NCBI GenBank assembly: GCA_020724465.1
Contig: DYGX01000021.1
Location: 1-62,753, forward strand
DNA: 62,753 nucleotides
From: Thermoflexus sp.
Lineage (GTDB): Bacteria > Chloroflexota > Anaerolineae > Aggregatilineales > Aggregatilineaceae
Reading direction: 5' to 3'
The translations under genes and the position numbers were made by a program. Shown here piece after piece: positions 33,974-41,774 of the stretch. Below the pieces are notes generated by a model, which saw only the letters and a program-made list of their open reading frames with translations, was not told where the DNA came from and made no database searches. Every line of letters starts with the position of its first letter. The stretch's first letter is position 1.

Positions 33974-34942
33974 ATGGCGGGGCACGTCGTCTCCGTCGGC
34001 GACCTGGTGCTGGATATTATCCTGCCGGTCCGGCTGCCGGTCGTCGGCGGCGAGCACCAGGAACCGGCTTCCCGGCAGGTGGAGCCGGGCGGCGCGGCGA
34101 ACTTTCTGTTCGCGGCGCGGCACATGGGCCTGCGCGTCTCGGCGGCGGGTGCGGTCGGCGCGGACGTCTTCGGGCAGTTGATCCTCGACACCCTGCGCGC
34201 CGAAGGGATCGACACCGCGCATATCCTCGCCCTGCCCGGCTCGACGACCACGCTCGTCATCGCCCTGGCCGATACCACGACCGGGCAGCATACCTTCCTG
34301 GGCCACTACGGAACCGGCGAAGATGTGCCCTATCCAGCCGGGCTGGACACGACGATCGCCTCTGCCGACTTGCTGTTCGTGATGGGCTACACCTTCGCCG
34401 AAAAGCGGGTGGTGCCGATGGCTCTGCGCGCGCTGGATCGGGCGCGCCAGGTTGGCATCCCGGTCTATCTGGACGTGGGGCCGTTTATGGCGGCGGTCCC
34501 GCCGGAGCGGGTGCTGCACATCACCGCCCGCGCAGACCTGATCCTGATGACCGAGGACGAGGTCGGGCTGGTGAGCGAAGGGCGCGCCGGGGACGAGGCA
34601 TATGCGCAGTTGCTGGCGCGCGGTCCGCACACCCTGATCGTCAAGCGAGGCGCGTCCGGCTGCACGATCATCACCCGCGACGGTCAGACGCACGTGCCGG
34701 GCTACCCCGCCGAGGTGGTCGATACCATCGGTGCGGGAGACTGCTTCGCGGCGGCGTTCGTCGCCGGGCGGCTGAACGGGCTGAGCCTGGTCGACGCGGC
34801 GCGGCTGGCAAACGCGATGGGCGCGGCCACCGTCCAGAAAGCCGGGGCAGGCCGCAACGCGCCGACCTGCGCGGAAGTGCTGGCCGTGCTGGAGCGGGCC
34901 GGCGAGCGGCTGGATTTTCGATGCGCACAGGATTCAACTTGA
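33974..34942 (+). CDS. PfkB-family sugar/nucleoside kinase (candidate pseudouridine or ribose kinase)
   Basis: A 322-residue ribokinase-fold enzyme. The N-terminal GDLVLDIILPV, the GGAANFLFAARHMG loop, and VVDTIGAGDCFAAAFVAG with the catalytic Asp and anion hole are all intact. It starts two bases after the ADP-ribosylglycohydrolase stop and is followed by psuG 40 bases later. In many bacteria psuG is paired with a PfkB-type pseudouridine kinase (PsuK), so this gene is the best candidate for that step. Ribokinase activity on ribose from the nucleoside hydrolases is the alternative. Confidence 0.85.
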   Translation: MAGHVVSVGDLVLDIILPVRLPVVGGEHQEPASRQVEPGGAANFLFAARHMGLRVSAAGAVGADVFGQLILDTLRAEGIDTAHILALPGSTTTLVIALADTTTGQHTFLGHYGTGEDVPYPAGLDTTIASADLLFVMGYTFAEKRVVPMALRALDRARQVGIPVYLDVGPFMAAVPPERVLHITARADLILMTEDEVGLVSEGRAGDEAYAQLLARGPHTLIVKRGASGCTIITRDGQTHVPGYPAEVVDTIGAGDCFAAAFVAGRLNGLSLVDAARLANAMGAATVQKAGAGRNAPTCAEVLAVLERAGERLDFRCAQDST

Positions 34943-34982
34943 GCGGGCGCCGGCACGGCGCACCAGGCAAAGGGCACGCACC

Positions 34983-35912
34983 ATGAAGGATGCACTTGTG
35001 TTTTCCGAAGAAGTGGCCGCCGCGCTGATGTCCGGGTCGGCGGTGGTGGCGCTCGAATCGACGCTGATCACGCATGGCTTCGCCTATCCGGCCAACGTCA
35101 CGACGGCGCTGGCGATGGAAGACGCCATCCGCGCAGAAGGCGCCGTCCCGGCCACGATCGCCGTGCTGGACGGCAGGATCACGGTTGGCCTCAGCCGCGA
35201 GCAGATCGAGATGCTGGCCGGGCTGGGGCAGGTGGGCGTGCGCAAATGCTCGCGGCGCGACCTGCCGATCGCCATCGGGCTGCGCCAGCACGGCGCGACG
35301 ACCGTCGCCGGGACGATGATCGCGGCGCATCTGGCCGGGATCAAGGTCTTTGCCACCGGTGGGATCGGCGGCGTGCATCGCGGCCACCCGCAGGACATCT
35401 CGGCGGACCTGATCGAGCTGGGTCGCACGCCCATCACCGTCGTCTGCGCGGGGGCGAAGTCGATCCTCGACCTGCCGCTGACGCTCGAAGTGCTCGAAAC
35501 GCAGGGCGTCCCGGTACTTGGCTACGGGACGGACACCCTGCCCGCGTTCTACAGCCGGTCGAGCGGGCTGCCGATCGACCAGCGCGTGGACACCCCGGAA
35601 GAAGTCGCGGCCATCGTCGCGGCACGGGACGCGCTCGGCCTGCAGCACGGCACGCTGGTCACGGTCCCGGTGCCGGAAGCGGACGCGCTTCCGGTGGACG
35701 AGGCGGAGCGGGCCATCGAGCAGGCCACCCGCGAAGCCGACGCGCAGGGCATCCATGGCAAGGACGTCACGCCGTTTGTGCTGGCGCGCGTGCTGGAGCT
35801 AACCGGCGGGCGCTCGCAGGCAGCTAACATCGCAGCGCTGGTCAACAACGCGCGCGTTGGCGCGCAGATCGCGCTCGCGATTGCCGGGGCAGCCAAAGTC
35901 ACGGGGGCGTAG
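34983..35912 (+). CDS. psuG: Pseudouridine-5'-phosphate glycosidase
   Basis: A 309-residue PsuG. It cleaves the C-C bond of pseudouridine 5'-phosphate to uracil and ribose 5-phosphate. Recognisable blocks are VALESTLITHGFAYP near the N-terminus, VGVRKCSRRDLP, KVFATGGIGGVHRG, and the segment beginning VVCAGAKSILDLP. The Glu and Lys residues associated with Schiff-base chemistry in this family are present in these blocks. It follows a PfkB-type kinase and is followed, two bases later, by a nucleoside hydrolase. Confidence 0.96.
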   Translation: MKDALVFSEEVAAALMSGSAVVALESTLITHGFAYPANVTTALAMEDAIRAEGAVPATIAVLDGRITVGLSREQIEMLAGLGQVGVRKCSRRDLPIAIGLRQHGATTVAGTMIAAHLAGIKVFATGGIGGVHRGHPQDISADLIELGRTPITVVCAGAKSILDLPLTLEVLETQGVPVLGYGTDTLPAFYSRSSGLPIDQRVDTPEEVAAIVAARDALGLQHGTLVTVPVPEADALPVDEAERAIEQATREADAQGIHGKDVTPFVLARVLELTGGRSQAANIAALVNNARVGAQIALAIAGAAKVTGA

Positions 35913-35914
35913 GG

Positions 35915-36865
35915 ATGGCGCGCAAAATCATCATCGACACCGATCCGGGCGTGGATGACGCGATGGCGATCTTCTTCGCGCTGCGCTCGCCGGAGCTGGA
36001 CGTCATCGGCCTGACGACCGTCTTCGGCAACGTCCACACCGATCTGGCCACCACCAACGCGCTGCGCCTGCTGGAGATCGCCGGGCGGACCGACATCCCG
36101 GTTGCCAAAGGGGCGGACGATCCGCTGGCCGGGCCGTTCAAGGGGCCGGTTCCCTTCGTGCATGGCGACGACGGCCAGGGCAACGCCAACCTGCCCGCGC
36201 CGCGCTCTCGCCCCATCGACCAGCCCGCGGCGGCCTTCATCGTGGAGCAGATCATGGCCGCGCCGGGCGAGATCACGCTGGTGCCGATCGGCCCGCTGAC
36301 TAACATCGCGCTCGCCCTGCGGCTGGAGCCGCGCATCGCGCAGCACGTCAAAGAGGTCGTGCTGATGGGCGGGAACGCGCTCTGCCCCGGCAACGCGACC
36401 CCCGCCGCCGAAGCCAACATCCACAACGACCCCGAAGCGGCAGACGTGGTCTTTGGCGCGGGCTGGCCGGTGACGATGGTCGGGCTGGATGTGACGCACC
36501 AGGTCAACATGACGCCAGAACATCTGGCGCGCTACGCCGCGTCGGACGACCCGCTGGCGCAGCATATCGCCCGCATCATACCCCACTACCGCGCCTATTT
36601 CGAGCGCGCCAATCCGGGGATGCGCGGCATTTACGTGCACGACTCGTCCGCAATCGCCTATGTGATCGACCCGACGCTCTTTGAAACCAGGCAATGGCCG
36701 CTCCGGGTCGAGACGCAAGGCGTCAGCCGGGGCAAAACCTGGCCGGCGGTCGGGACGGGCGCCGAGCAGTTGCCGGCGGCGTGGCGCAATCGCCCGCCGG
36801 TCAATGTCTGCGTCGGCGTGGACGCGGAACGCCTGATCGCGCTGGAAGCGGGACGGCTGACGTAG
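35915..36865 (+). CDS. Nucleoside hydrolase (IUNH family), paralogue 2
   Basis: A 316-residue nucleoside hydrolase with the canonical IIDTDPGVDDAMAI metal/ribose-binding motif, GPLTNIALA, VLMGGN, and a C-terminal YVHDSSAIAY segment that keeps the active-site His. Of the three paralogues in the window this is the one with the complete classical motif set. It therefore probably hydrolyses common purine or pyrimidine ribonucleosides to base and ribose. It starts two bases after psuG. Confidence 0.93.
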   Translation: MARKIIIDTDPGVDDAMAIFFALRSPELDVIGLTTVFGNVHTDLATTNALRLLEIAGRTDIPVAKGADDPLAGPFKGPVPFVHGDDGQGNANLPAPRSRPIDQPAAAFIVEQIMAAPGEITLVPIGPLTNIALALRLEPRIAQHVKEVVLMGGNALCPGNATPAAEANIHNDPEAADVVFGAGWPVTMVGLDVTHQVNMTPEHLARYAASDDPLAQHIARIIPHYRAYFERANPGMRGIYVHDSSAIAYVIDPTLFETRQWPLRVETQGVSRGKTWPAVGTGAEQLPAAWRNRPPVNVCVGVDAERLIALEAGRLT

Positions 36866-36959
36866 CCGGGTTCCGTCCCTGTAAAGTTCATGGCCCGGCG
36901 GCCTGGCTGAATTTCCGCACGCGTGGTATGGAACGAACTGCAACTGGAGCAAACCTAGT

Positions 36960-37931
36960 ATGACTCGTAAGATGATTATCGACACCGACACCGCCTCGGA
37001 CGACGCCGTCGCGATCATGATGGCGCTGCAAACGCCCGACATCGAGGTCGAGGCAATCACTATCGTCGCCGGAAACATGCCGGTTGACCAGGGCAGCATC
37101 AACGCGCGCTACACCGTCGAGTTGTGCGGCAAGGACGTGCCGGTCTATCACGGCGCGGACGCCCCGCTGACACGCGAGGTCTATCGCGCCTACTTCTTCC
37201 ACGGGCCGGACGGCATGGGCGGCATGAACTATCGGACCACGCGCCCGGTCGCCGAGGGGCACGCGGTCGACGTGCTGATCGACACCATCAAGGCCAACCC
37301 CGGCATCATCCTCGTCACGCTCGGCCCCTTGACCAATGTCGCCCTGGCGCTCGCCAAAGCGCCGGAGATCGTCGGGAACGTCAGCCGCTGCGTGGTGATG
37401 GGCGGCGCAGCCTGCACCGTCGGCAACATCACCCCTGCCGCCGAGTACAACATCTGGTGCGACCCTGAGGCGGCGCGGATGTGCTTCCGCTCCGGCCTGC
37501 CGATCGAGATGGTCGGTTGGGAGCTGTGCCGCGGCGAGGCGAACCTCTCCGACGAAGACATGCGCTACTGCAAAGAAGTCATCAACACGCCGCTGTCGCA
37601 CTTCGCGATCGACTGCAACATCTCGGCGCTGGAAGCCAACCGCAACTGGCTGGGCGACCCCGGCCTGGGCCTGCCGGACCCGGTCGCCATGGCGATCGCG
37701 ATCGACCCGACGATCTGCACGCGGAGCAGCAAACACTACGTCGACGTCGAGTGCGACGGCACGTTCACGCGCGGCATGACGGTGGTCGATCAGCTGGGCG
37801 TGACGGGGTATGACACGGCCAACGTTGAGATGTGGCGCCCGCTGCGCGAAAAGGGCGAGCCGTGGGTCACGGTTTGCTGGGAGATCGACGCGCAACGCTG
37901 GAAAGACCTGCTCTACCAGACGATGCGCTGA
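36960..37931 (+). CDS. Nucleoside hydrolase (IUNH family), paralogue 3
   Basis: A 323-residue paralogue with an altered N-terminal motif, [14 protein letters not shown]. The three Ca2+-ligating Asp positions are kept but Pro-Gly-Val is replaced by Thr-Ala-Ser. GPLTNVALA and VVMGGAA are normal. The C-terminal segment reads [10 protein letters not shown], lacking the His that precedes Asp in paralogue 2. It is Cys-rich for this family. The changes suggest a different nucleoside or nucleoside analogue as substrate. It is separated from paralogue 2 by 94 bases and followed by an unusual decamer repeat array. Confidence 0.9.
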   Translation: MTRKMIIDTDTASDDAVAIMMALQTPDIEVEAITIVAGNMPVDQGSINARYTVELCGKDVPVYHGADAPLTREVYRAYFFHGPDGMGGMNYRTTRPVAEGHAVDVLIDTIKANPGIILVTLGPLTNVALALAKAPEIVGNVSRCVVMGGAACTVGNITPAAEYNIWCDPEAARMCFRSGLPIEMVGWELCRGEANLSDEDMRYCKEVINTPLSHFAIDCNISALEANRNWLGDPGLGLPDPVAMAIAIDPTICTRSSKHYVDVECDGTFTRGMTVVDQLGVTGYDTANVEMWRPLREKGEPWVTVCWEIDAQRWKDLLYQTMR

Positions 37932-38056
37932 GTAGCAAAATGCAGCAAAGAACAGCAAAAAGCGGCGATGAACAGCAGGAAAGTAAGTATCCCTGCCTTT
38001 AGCTGCTTTTAGCTGTCTTTAGCTGTCTTTAGCTGCTTTTAGCTATTTCTGGCTAT
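37931..38056. repeat. Two opposed arrays of a 10-bp repeat
   Basis: Left arm 37931-37980: five 10-base units related to AACAGCAAAA. Right arm 38001-38050: units AGCTGCTTTT, AGCTGTCTTT, AGCTGTCTTT, AGCTGCTTTT, AGCTATTTCT, preceded by a partial unit at 37991. The right units are nearly the reverse complement of the left ones, so the arms could pair as a long imperfect hairpin around 37981-37995. It lies between the third nucleoside hydrolase and the frameshifted kinase and ends just before that gene's ATG. Confidence 0.85.
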
Positions 38057-38062
38057 CAACAC

Positions 38063-38961
38063 ATGAGCGAGCGTTACGACTTCCTGGGCGTGGGCGGGCT
38101 GGCGGTAGACTGGCTGATCGCTATCGATCGGCCCCTGCCGCTCGCCGACGAGAAGGTCCCGGCCCGGCTGGTGGGCAAGCTGCCGGGCGGCTTCATCGCC
38201 AACGCGACCTGCGCCGCCGCCCGGCTCGGCCTGCGCGCGGCGTATGGCGGCTGGGTGGGCGACGACGCCGACGCGGACCTGCTGGCGGACGATTTCCGCG
38301 CGCATGGCGTGGACCCGGCCGGACTGGTGCGCGTCTCTAGCGCGGCGACGCCCTTCACCGTCGTGATCACCGACGAGGCCGCCCGCCGCGCGATCCTGCT
38401 GCCGGACTCGTCGCTCTACCACCAGCCGCTCACCCCCGATCACCTGGCGCTGGCGGGGCGATCGCGCGTGGTCTATACCTATCCGCGCGACGCGGCGTGG
38501 GTCGAGGCGCTGGCAAACGCAGCGCACGCAGGCGGGGGCCTGTTCGCGCTCGATGTAGAGAGCGCCGTTCCCCTGCGCGGAGCTGCGCTGCGCGCTGCGA
38601 TCGCGCCGAGATCGTGTTCGCGCCGCACGAGACACTCGCCGCGCTGCACGCGGGGCCGCTGCGCGAGCTGGTGCGCCCGGAGCAGTGGATCGTCATGACG
38701 GGCGGGGGCGAAGGCGCGTGGGGGATCGCGGCGGGGATGGCGGAGCCGGTTCACCAACCGGCGCGGCCTGTCCAGGCGGTGGACACGACCGGCGCGGGCG
38801 ACTGCTTCCACGCGGCGCTGATCGCGGCGCGGCTGGACGGTGCCAGCCTGGCGGATGCGCTCGCCTTTGCCAGCGCAGCAGCGGCGCTCAAGGTGCAGCA
38901 CCGGGGTGCGCGAGGCGGTCTGCCGGCTCGCGCCGAGGTCCAGGCGTTCCTGGCGACGTAA
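38063..38961 (+). pseudogene. PfkB-family kinase interrupted by a frameshift
   Basis: Two overlapping frames together make one ribokinase-like protein of about 299 residues. The first (from ATG 38063) runs YDFLGVGGLAVDWLIAIDRP through LDVESAVPLRGAALRAAI. The second continues from about AEIVFAPHETLAALHAG to VDTTGAGDCFHAAL and LPARAEVQAFLAT. The switch falls near 38600-38612 and corresponds to loss of one base. All kinase motifs, including catalytic GAGD, survive once the frame is restored. It is either a recent inactivation, an assembly/sequencing error, or (less likely) recoding; no classic slippery heptamer is obvious. Confidence 0.85.
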
Positions 38962-39034
38962 ACAGCCCGCCTGCTATAACTGAGGTGACGGCGCGGTGCG
39001 GCATGTCCGTTCGCTCTCCAGGACGAGGTAGCGC

Positions 39035-39967
39035 ATGATCGAGTATATTGCGTTTGGCATCATCATCGACGACATCGTTTTCCCGGACGGCCACACGCAG
39101 ATGAGCGTGCTGGGCGGCGGCGGTCCGCAGACGGCCTGGGGCATGGCCGCGGCGCTCGGCTCCGGCGAGACGGTCGGGCTGGTGGCGGGAGTCGGCCCCG
39201 ACCTGGACGCGCGCGCCCTTGGCCCGGTGCGCAGCGCCGGGATCGATCTGAGCGGCGTGCGGGTGACCGAACTGCCCACGCCGCGCGCCTGGCAGACCGT
39301 CGAGGCGAACGGTCGCCGGGTTCAGACCTGGCGCGTCCCGCCGGAAACATTGGGGCCACAGCTTGCCCGCCGCTTGGACGTGCTGCCGTCCCAGTACCGC
39401 GACGCGCGGGCGTTTCACTGGGGCATTCACCCCGGCGAGGGGAACTGGCTCGACTTCGCGCGCTGGCTGCGCGAGCAAGGGCGTCTGGTCAGCCTGGAGC
39501 CGTTTCGCCCGCCGGACGCCCCGCTCGACGATGACGCGCTGCGCGAGCTGCTGGCGGCGTGCGACGTGTTCTCGCCCAACTGGGACGAGGCCGTGCAGAT
39601 CACCGGCAGCGACAACTACCGCGCCATGCTGGAGCGTTTTCGGGCGCTGGGCGGCCAGGTGCTGGCGGTGCGGCGCGGTCCGGATGGGGCGGATGTCTGG
39701 CGGCTGACCGAAGGGCGCGGCGTGCACGTCCCGGCAGTCGACACCGCGCCGGTTGACGTGGTGGGCGCGGGGAATGCGTTCTGCGGCGCGCTGATCGCCC
39801 GTCTGCACGACGGGATCGGCGAGGCGGCGTGCCACGCCAGCGTTGCCGCGTCATACCTGATCGAGCAAGTCGGGCTGCCGCCCCGCCTGCCCAATCCCGC
39901 CGATTACGCGCGGCGGCTGGACGAGGTCCGCGCCGGACGCCGGCTGCTGAGCTTTGATGACGTGTGA
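39035..39967 (+). CDS. PfkB-fold protein with GAGN in place of GAGD (variant 1)
   Basis: A 310-residue ribokinase-fold protein of an unusual subgroup starting IAFGIIIDDIVFPDGHTQMS with a GGGGPQTAWGMA loop. The catalytic segment reads DVVGAGNAFCGAL, so the general-base Asp is replaced by Asn (about residue 247). A similar substitution is, to my recollection, seen in MAK32-like PfkB proteins. A close paralogue with the same change lies at 41775. Either catalysis uses another base or the protein is a sensor or pseudokinase. The ribosome site ACGAGG (39023-39028) supports the start. Confidence 0.82.
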   Translation: MIEYIAFGIIIDDIVFPDGHTQMSVLGGGGPQTAWGMAAALGSGETVGLVAGVGPDLDARALGPVRSAGIDLSGVRVTELPTPRAWQTVEANGRRVQTWRVPPETLGPQLARRLDVLPSQYRDARAFHWGIHPGEGNWLDFARWLREQGRLVSLEPFRPPDAPLDDDALRELLAACDVFSPNWDEAVQITGSDNYRAMLERFRALGGQVLAVRRGPDGADVWRLTEGRGVHVPAVDTAPVDVVGAGNAFCGALIARLHDGIGEAACHASVAASYLIEQVGLPPRLPNPADYARRLDEVRAGRRLLSFDDV

Positions 39968-39981
39968 GGTCAGGCGCGGCC

Positions 39982-40082
39982 CTAGAGGCTGTGATGAACC
40001 CCTCACTCCAAACCCCTTTCGCTGCCCCGCTGAGCGAAAAGGGCGGCGTGTTGGGGGGCGAACAGTGCCTGACACGCGCTAG
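39982..40082 (+). mobile_element. CTAG-ended MITE-like element, copy B1
   Basis: A 101-bp element with CTAG at both ends. Left end CTAGAGGCTGTGATGAACCC; right end, read from 40082, CTAGCGCGTGTCAGGCAC. The interior carries CCCCTCACTCCAAACCCC and a TTTCGCT/AGCGAAA palindrome. It fills the space between two convergent genes, and its right CTAG provides the stop codon of the minus-strand DsrE-like gene. Confidence 0.75.
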
Positions 40083-40444
40083 ATCGTGATGACTCTGTCC
40101 GCGCGCCACTGCGCCTCGATGATGTCGGCCATGCTGCCCATCAGACCGACACGATGCTGCTCGACCAGCGCGAGAGCGTTCAGACAGGTGGTGCATACAA
40201 TGAGTGCCACGCCCTGTACTTCGAGCGCGCGCAGCGCGTCCAGCAGGGGCGAGCCGTCGCAGGCCAGCCGCACGCCCTCGGCATAAAAGCACACGGCGGC
40301 AGGGAGCTTGCCATCGGCGAGCAGAAGCTGAAAGTACTTGACGACCAGCGTCTGCTGCAATTCAGGGGCGGCTTCGCCCATCCCGTTGCGGGTCACCAGG
40401 ATGACCGTCGACGGTGACGCGGACGAGCTAGAAGGCGGGTTCAT
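40079..40444 (-). CDS. DsrE-like small protein
   Basis: A 121-residue protein resembling the DsrE/YchN fold and the C-terminal domain of YedF-type proteins. VILVTRNGMGEAAPELQQTL opens the fold, FYAEGVRLACDGSPLLDAL follows, and a conserved-looking Cys pair occurs in VICTTCLNALAL. Such proteins take part in sulphur or selenium relay or are uncharacterised. The start ATG 40444 has GGGAGAA upstream; the first 11 residues are a Ser/Pro-rich extension. It is the only minus-strand gene between 26 and 45 kb, and its stop lies in the CTAG end of a MITE-like element. Confidence 0.72.
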   Translation of the reverse strand: MNPPSSSSASPSTVILVTRNGMGEAAPELQQTLVVKYFQLLLADGKLPAAVCFYAEGVRLACDGSPLLDALRALEVQGVALIVCTTCLNALALVEQHRVGLMGSMADIIEAQWRADRVITI

Positions 40445-40594
40445 GTGGAGTTCTCCCGATGCATCGCGGCTGCGCGACGGGCCGCAAAACCCGGCCCATT
40501 GTATCACAACAACCGGGGCGCGCAGTTAGCGTTTGGTGTCTTTCAGCCGGCTGCCGGAGCAGGCAGCGCGGCCTGCCAAGTAAGGATGTTCGAG

Positions 40595-41758
40595 ATGAGC
40601 GATCGCTCCCCCATGCACCAGCAGATCGACACGCTGCCGCAGCTTCTGCGCGAGATCGCCGGGCCGTTCGACGCCTCGGCGCGCGCGACGTTCGACTTCG
40701 AGCTGTGCCATTCGGTCAAGCGCATCTATCTCGTCGGCTGCGGCGATAGCTATCACGCGCCGGTCGGCGCCGAGCTGGCGTTTCACCAGCTCACCGGCGT
40801 GCCGACCCAGGCCGTCAGCGCGCTGACCTTCAGCCGCTATCTGGTCGGCTTTCTGCCCGAAACCGGCCCGCATACCAACCTGGTGATCGCCGTGTCGGTT
40901 TCCGGCGTCGTCAGCCGGACCATCGAAGCCCTGCGGCTGGCCCGCCGGGCGGGCGCGGTCGGCGTGGCTTTGACCGGCGCGCCCCAGGCCCCCCTGGCGC
41001 AGTCCGCCGAGAAGGTCTTCCAGACGGCCGTCCCGCCGCTGCCCGATGAGCTGGCCGGGATGGTCGTGCCGGGCGTGCGCTCGTACCTGGCCTCGCAGGT
41101 CGCGCTCTACAGCGCCGCGATCCGCATCGGCGAGGTGCGCGGCCATCTGACCACCGCTCAGGCGGACGCTTACCGGGCCGAACTGCGCGGGCTGGCGGAC
41201 GTGCTCGCCGCGACGATTGCCGCCTGCGAGCCGGTCGCCCGCGATCTGATGGCCCAATGGCGCGACATCCCGGAGTTCGTCTACGTGGGCGCGGGGCCGC
41301 TGTACGGGGTGGCGATGTTCAGCGCGGCGAAGATGCTCGAAGCAAGCGGCGACCCGGCGATGGCACAGGAGACTGAGGAGTGGGCGCATCTCCAGTATTT
41401 CAGCGCCCGGCCCGACACGCCGACCATTCTGATCAGCGCCGCCGATCGCGACGCCGACCGCATGGCGGAAGTGGCACGCGCGGCGCAGGCCATCGGGCGG
41501 CGGACGGTTGGCGTGCTGCCCGACGGCGAGCAGGCGATCCGCGCCTACGTCGACCACGTCCTGCCCGTGAGGGGCACAGTGCGCGAAGGCTTCGCGCCGC
41601 TGGTCTACAGCATCCCCGGCGAACTGCTGGCGGCAGAGCGGGCCGCGGCCATCGGCGCGCGCTATTTCCGCGATTTCGGCGGCGGGCGCACCGTCGACTG
41701 GGCGGACGGCGCGAGTCGCATCCGCGACAGCCACCTGCTCGACGAGGTCCGGCGCTGA
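40595..41758 (+). CDS. SIS-domain sugar-phosphate protein (isomerase/deglycase-like)
   Basis: A 387-residue protein with two SIS domains, as in the isomerase half of GlmS and in fructosamine-6-phosphate deglycases (FrlB-like). The first SIS has IYLVGCGDSYHAPVGAELAF and a VIAVSVSGVVSRT phosphate-binding loop (Ser-rich); the second has VYVGAGPLYGVAMFSAAKM and the EEWAHLQYF segment. No glutaminase domain is present. Lying between two PfkB-fold genes, it probably acts on a phosphorylated sugar or sugar-amine produced by the cluster. The start at 40595 has AAGGA eight bases upstream. Confidence 0.83.
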   Translation: MSDRSPMHQQIDTLPQLLREIAGPFDASARATFDFELCHSVKRIYLVGCGDSYHAPVGAELAFHQLTGVPTQAVSALTFSRYLVGFLPETGPHTNLVIAVSVSGVVSRTIEALRLARRAGAVGVALTGAPQAPLAQSAEKVFQTAVPPLPDELAGMVVPGVRSYLASQVALYSAAIRIGEVRGHLTTAQADAYRAELRGLADVLAATIAACEPVARDLMAQWRDIPEFVYVGAGPLYGVAMFSAAKMLEASGDPAMAQETEEWAHLQYFSARPDTPTILISAADRDADRMAEVARAAQAIGRRTVGVLPDGEQAIRAYVDHVLPVRGTVREGFAPLVYSIPGELLAAERAAAIGARYFRDFGGGRTVDWADGASRIRDSHLLDEVRR

Positions 41759-41774
41759 GCCGGCGGAGGTTCTG

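Noticed and set aside
36880-36960. Another MITE-like copy suggested by GTAAAGTTCATGGCCCGG
   Set aside because: Only a short ATGAACTTT-like stretch matches; there is no CTAG edge and no partner end.
38590-38620. Programmed ribosomal frameshifting in the PfkB kinase
   Set aside because: No slippery heptamer with a downstream pseudoknot-like structure is evident, and PfkB kinases are not known to use recoding; mutation or sequencing error is simpler.
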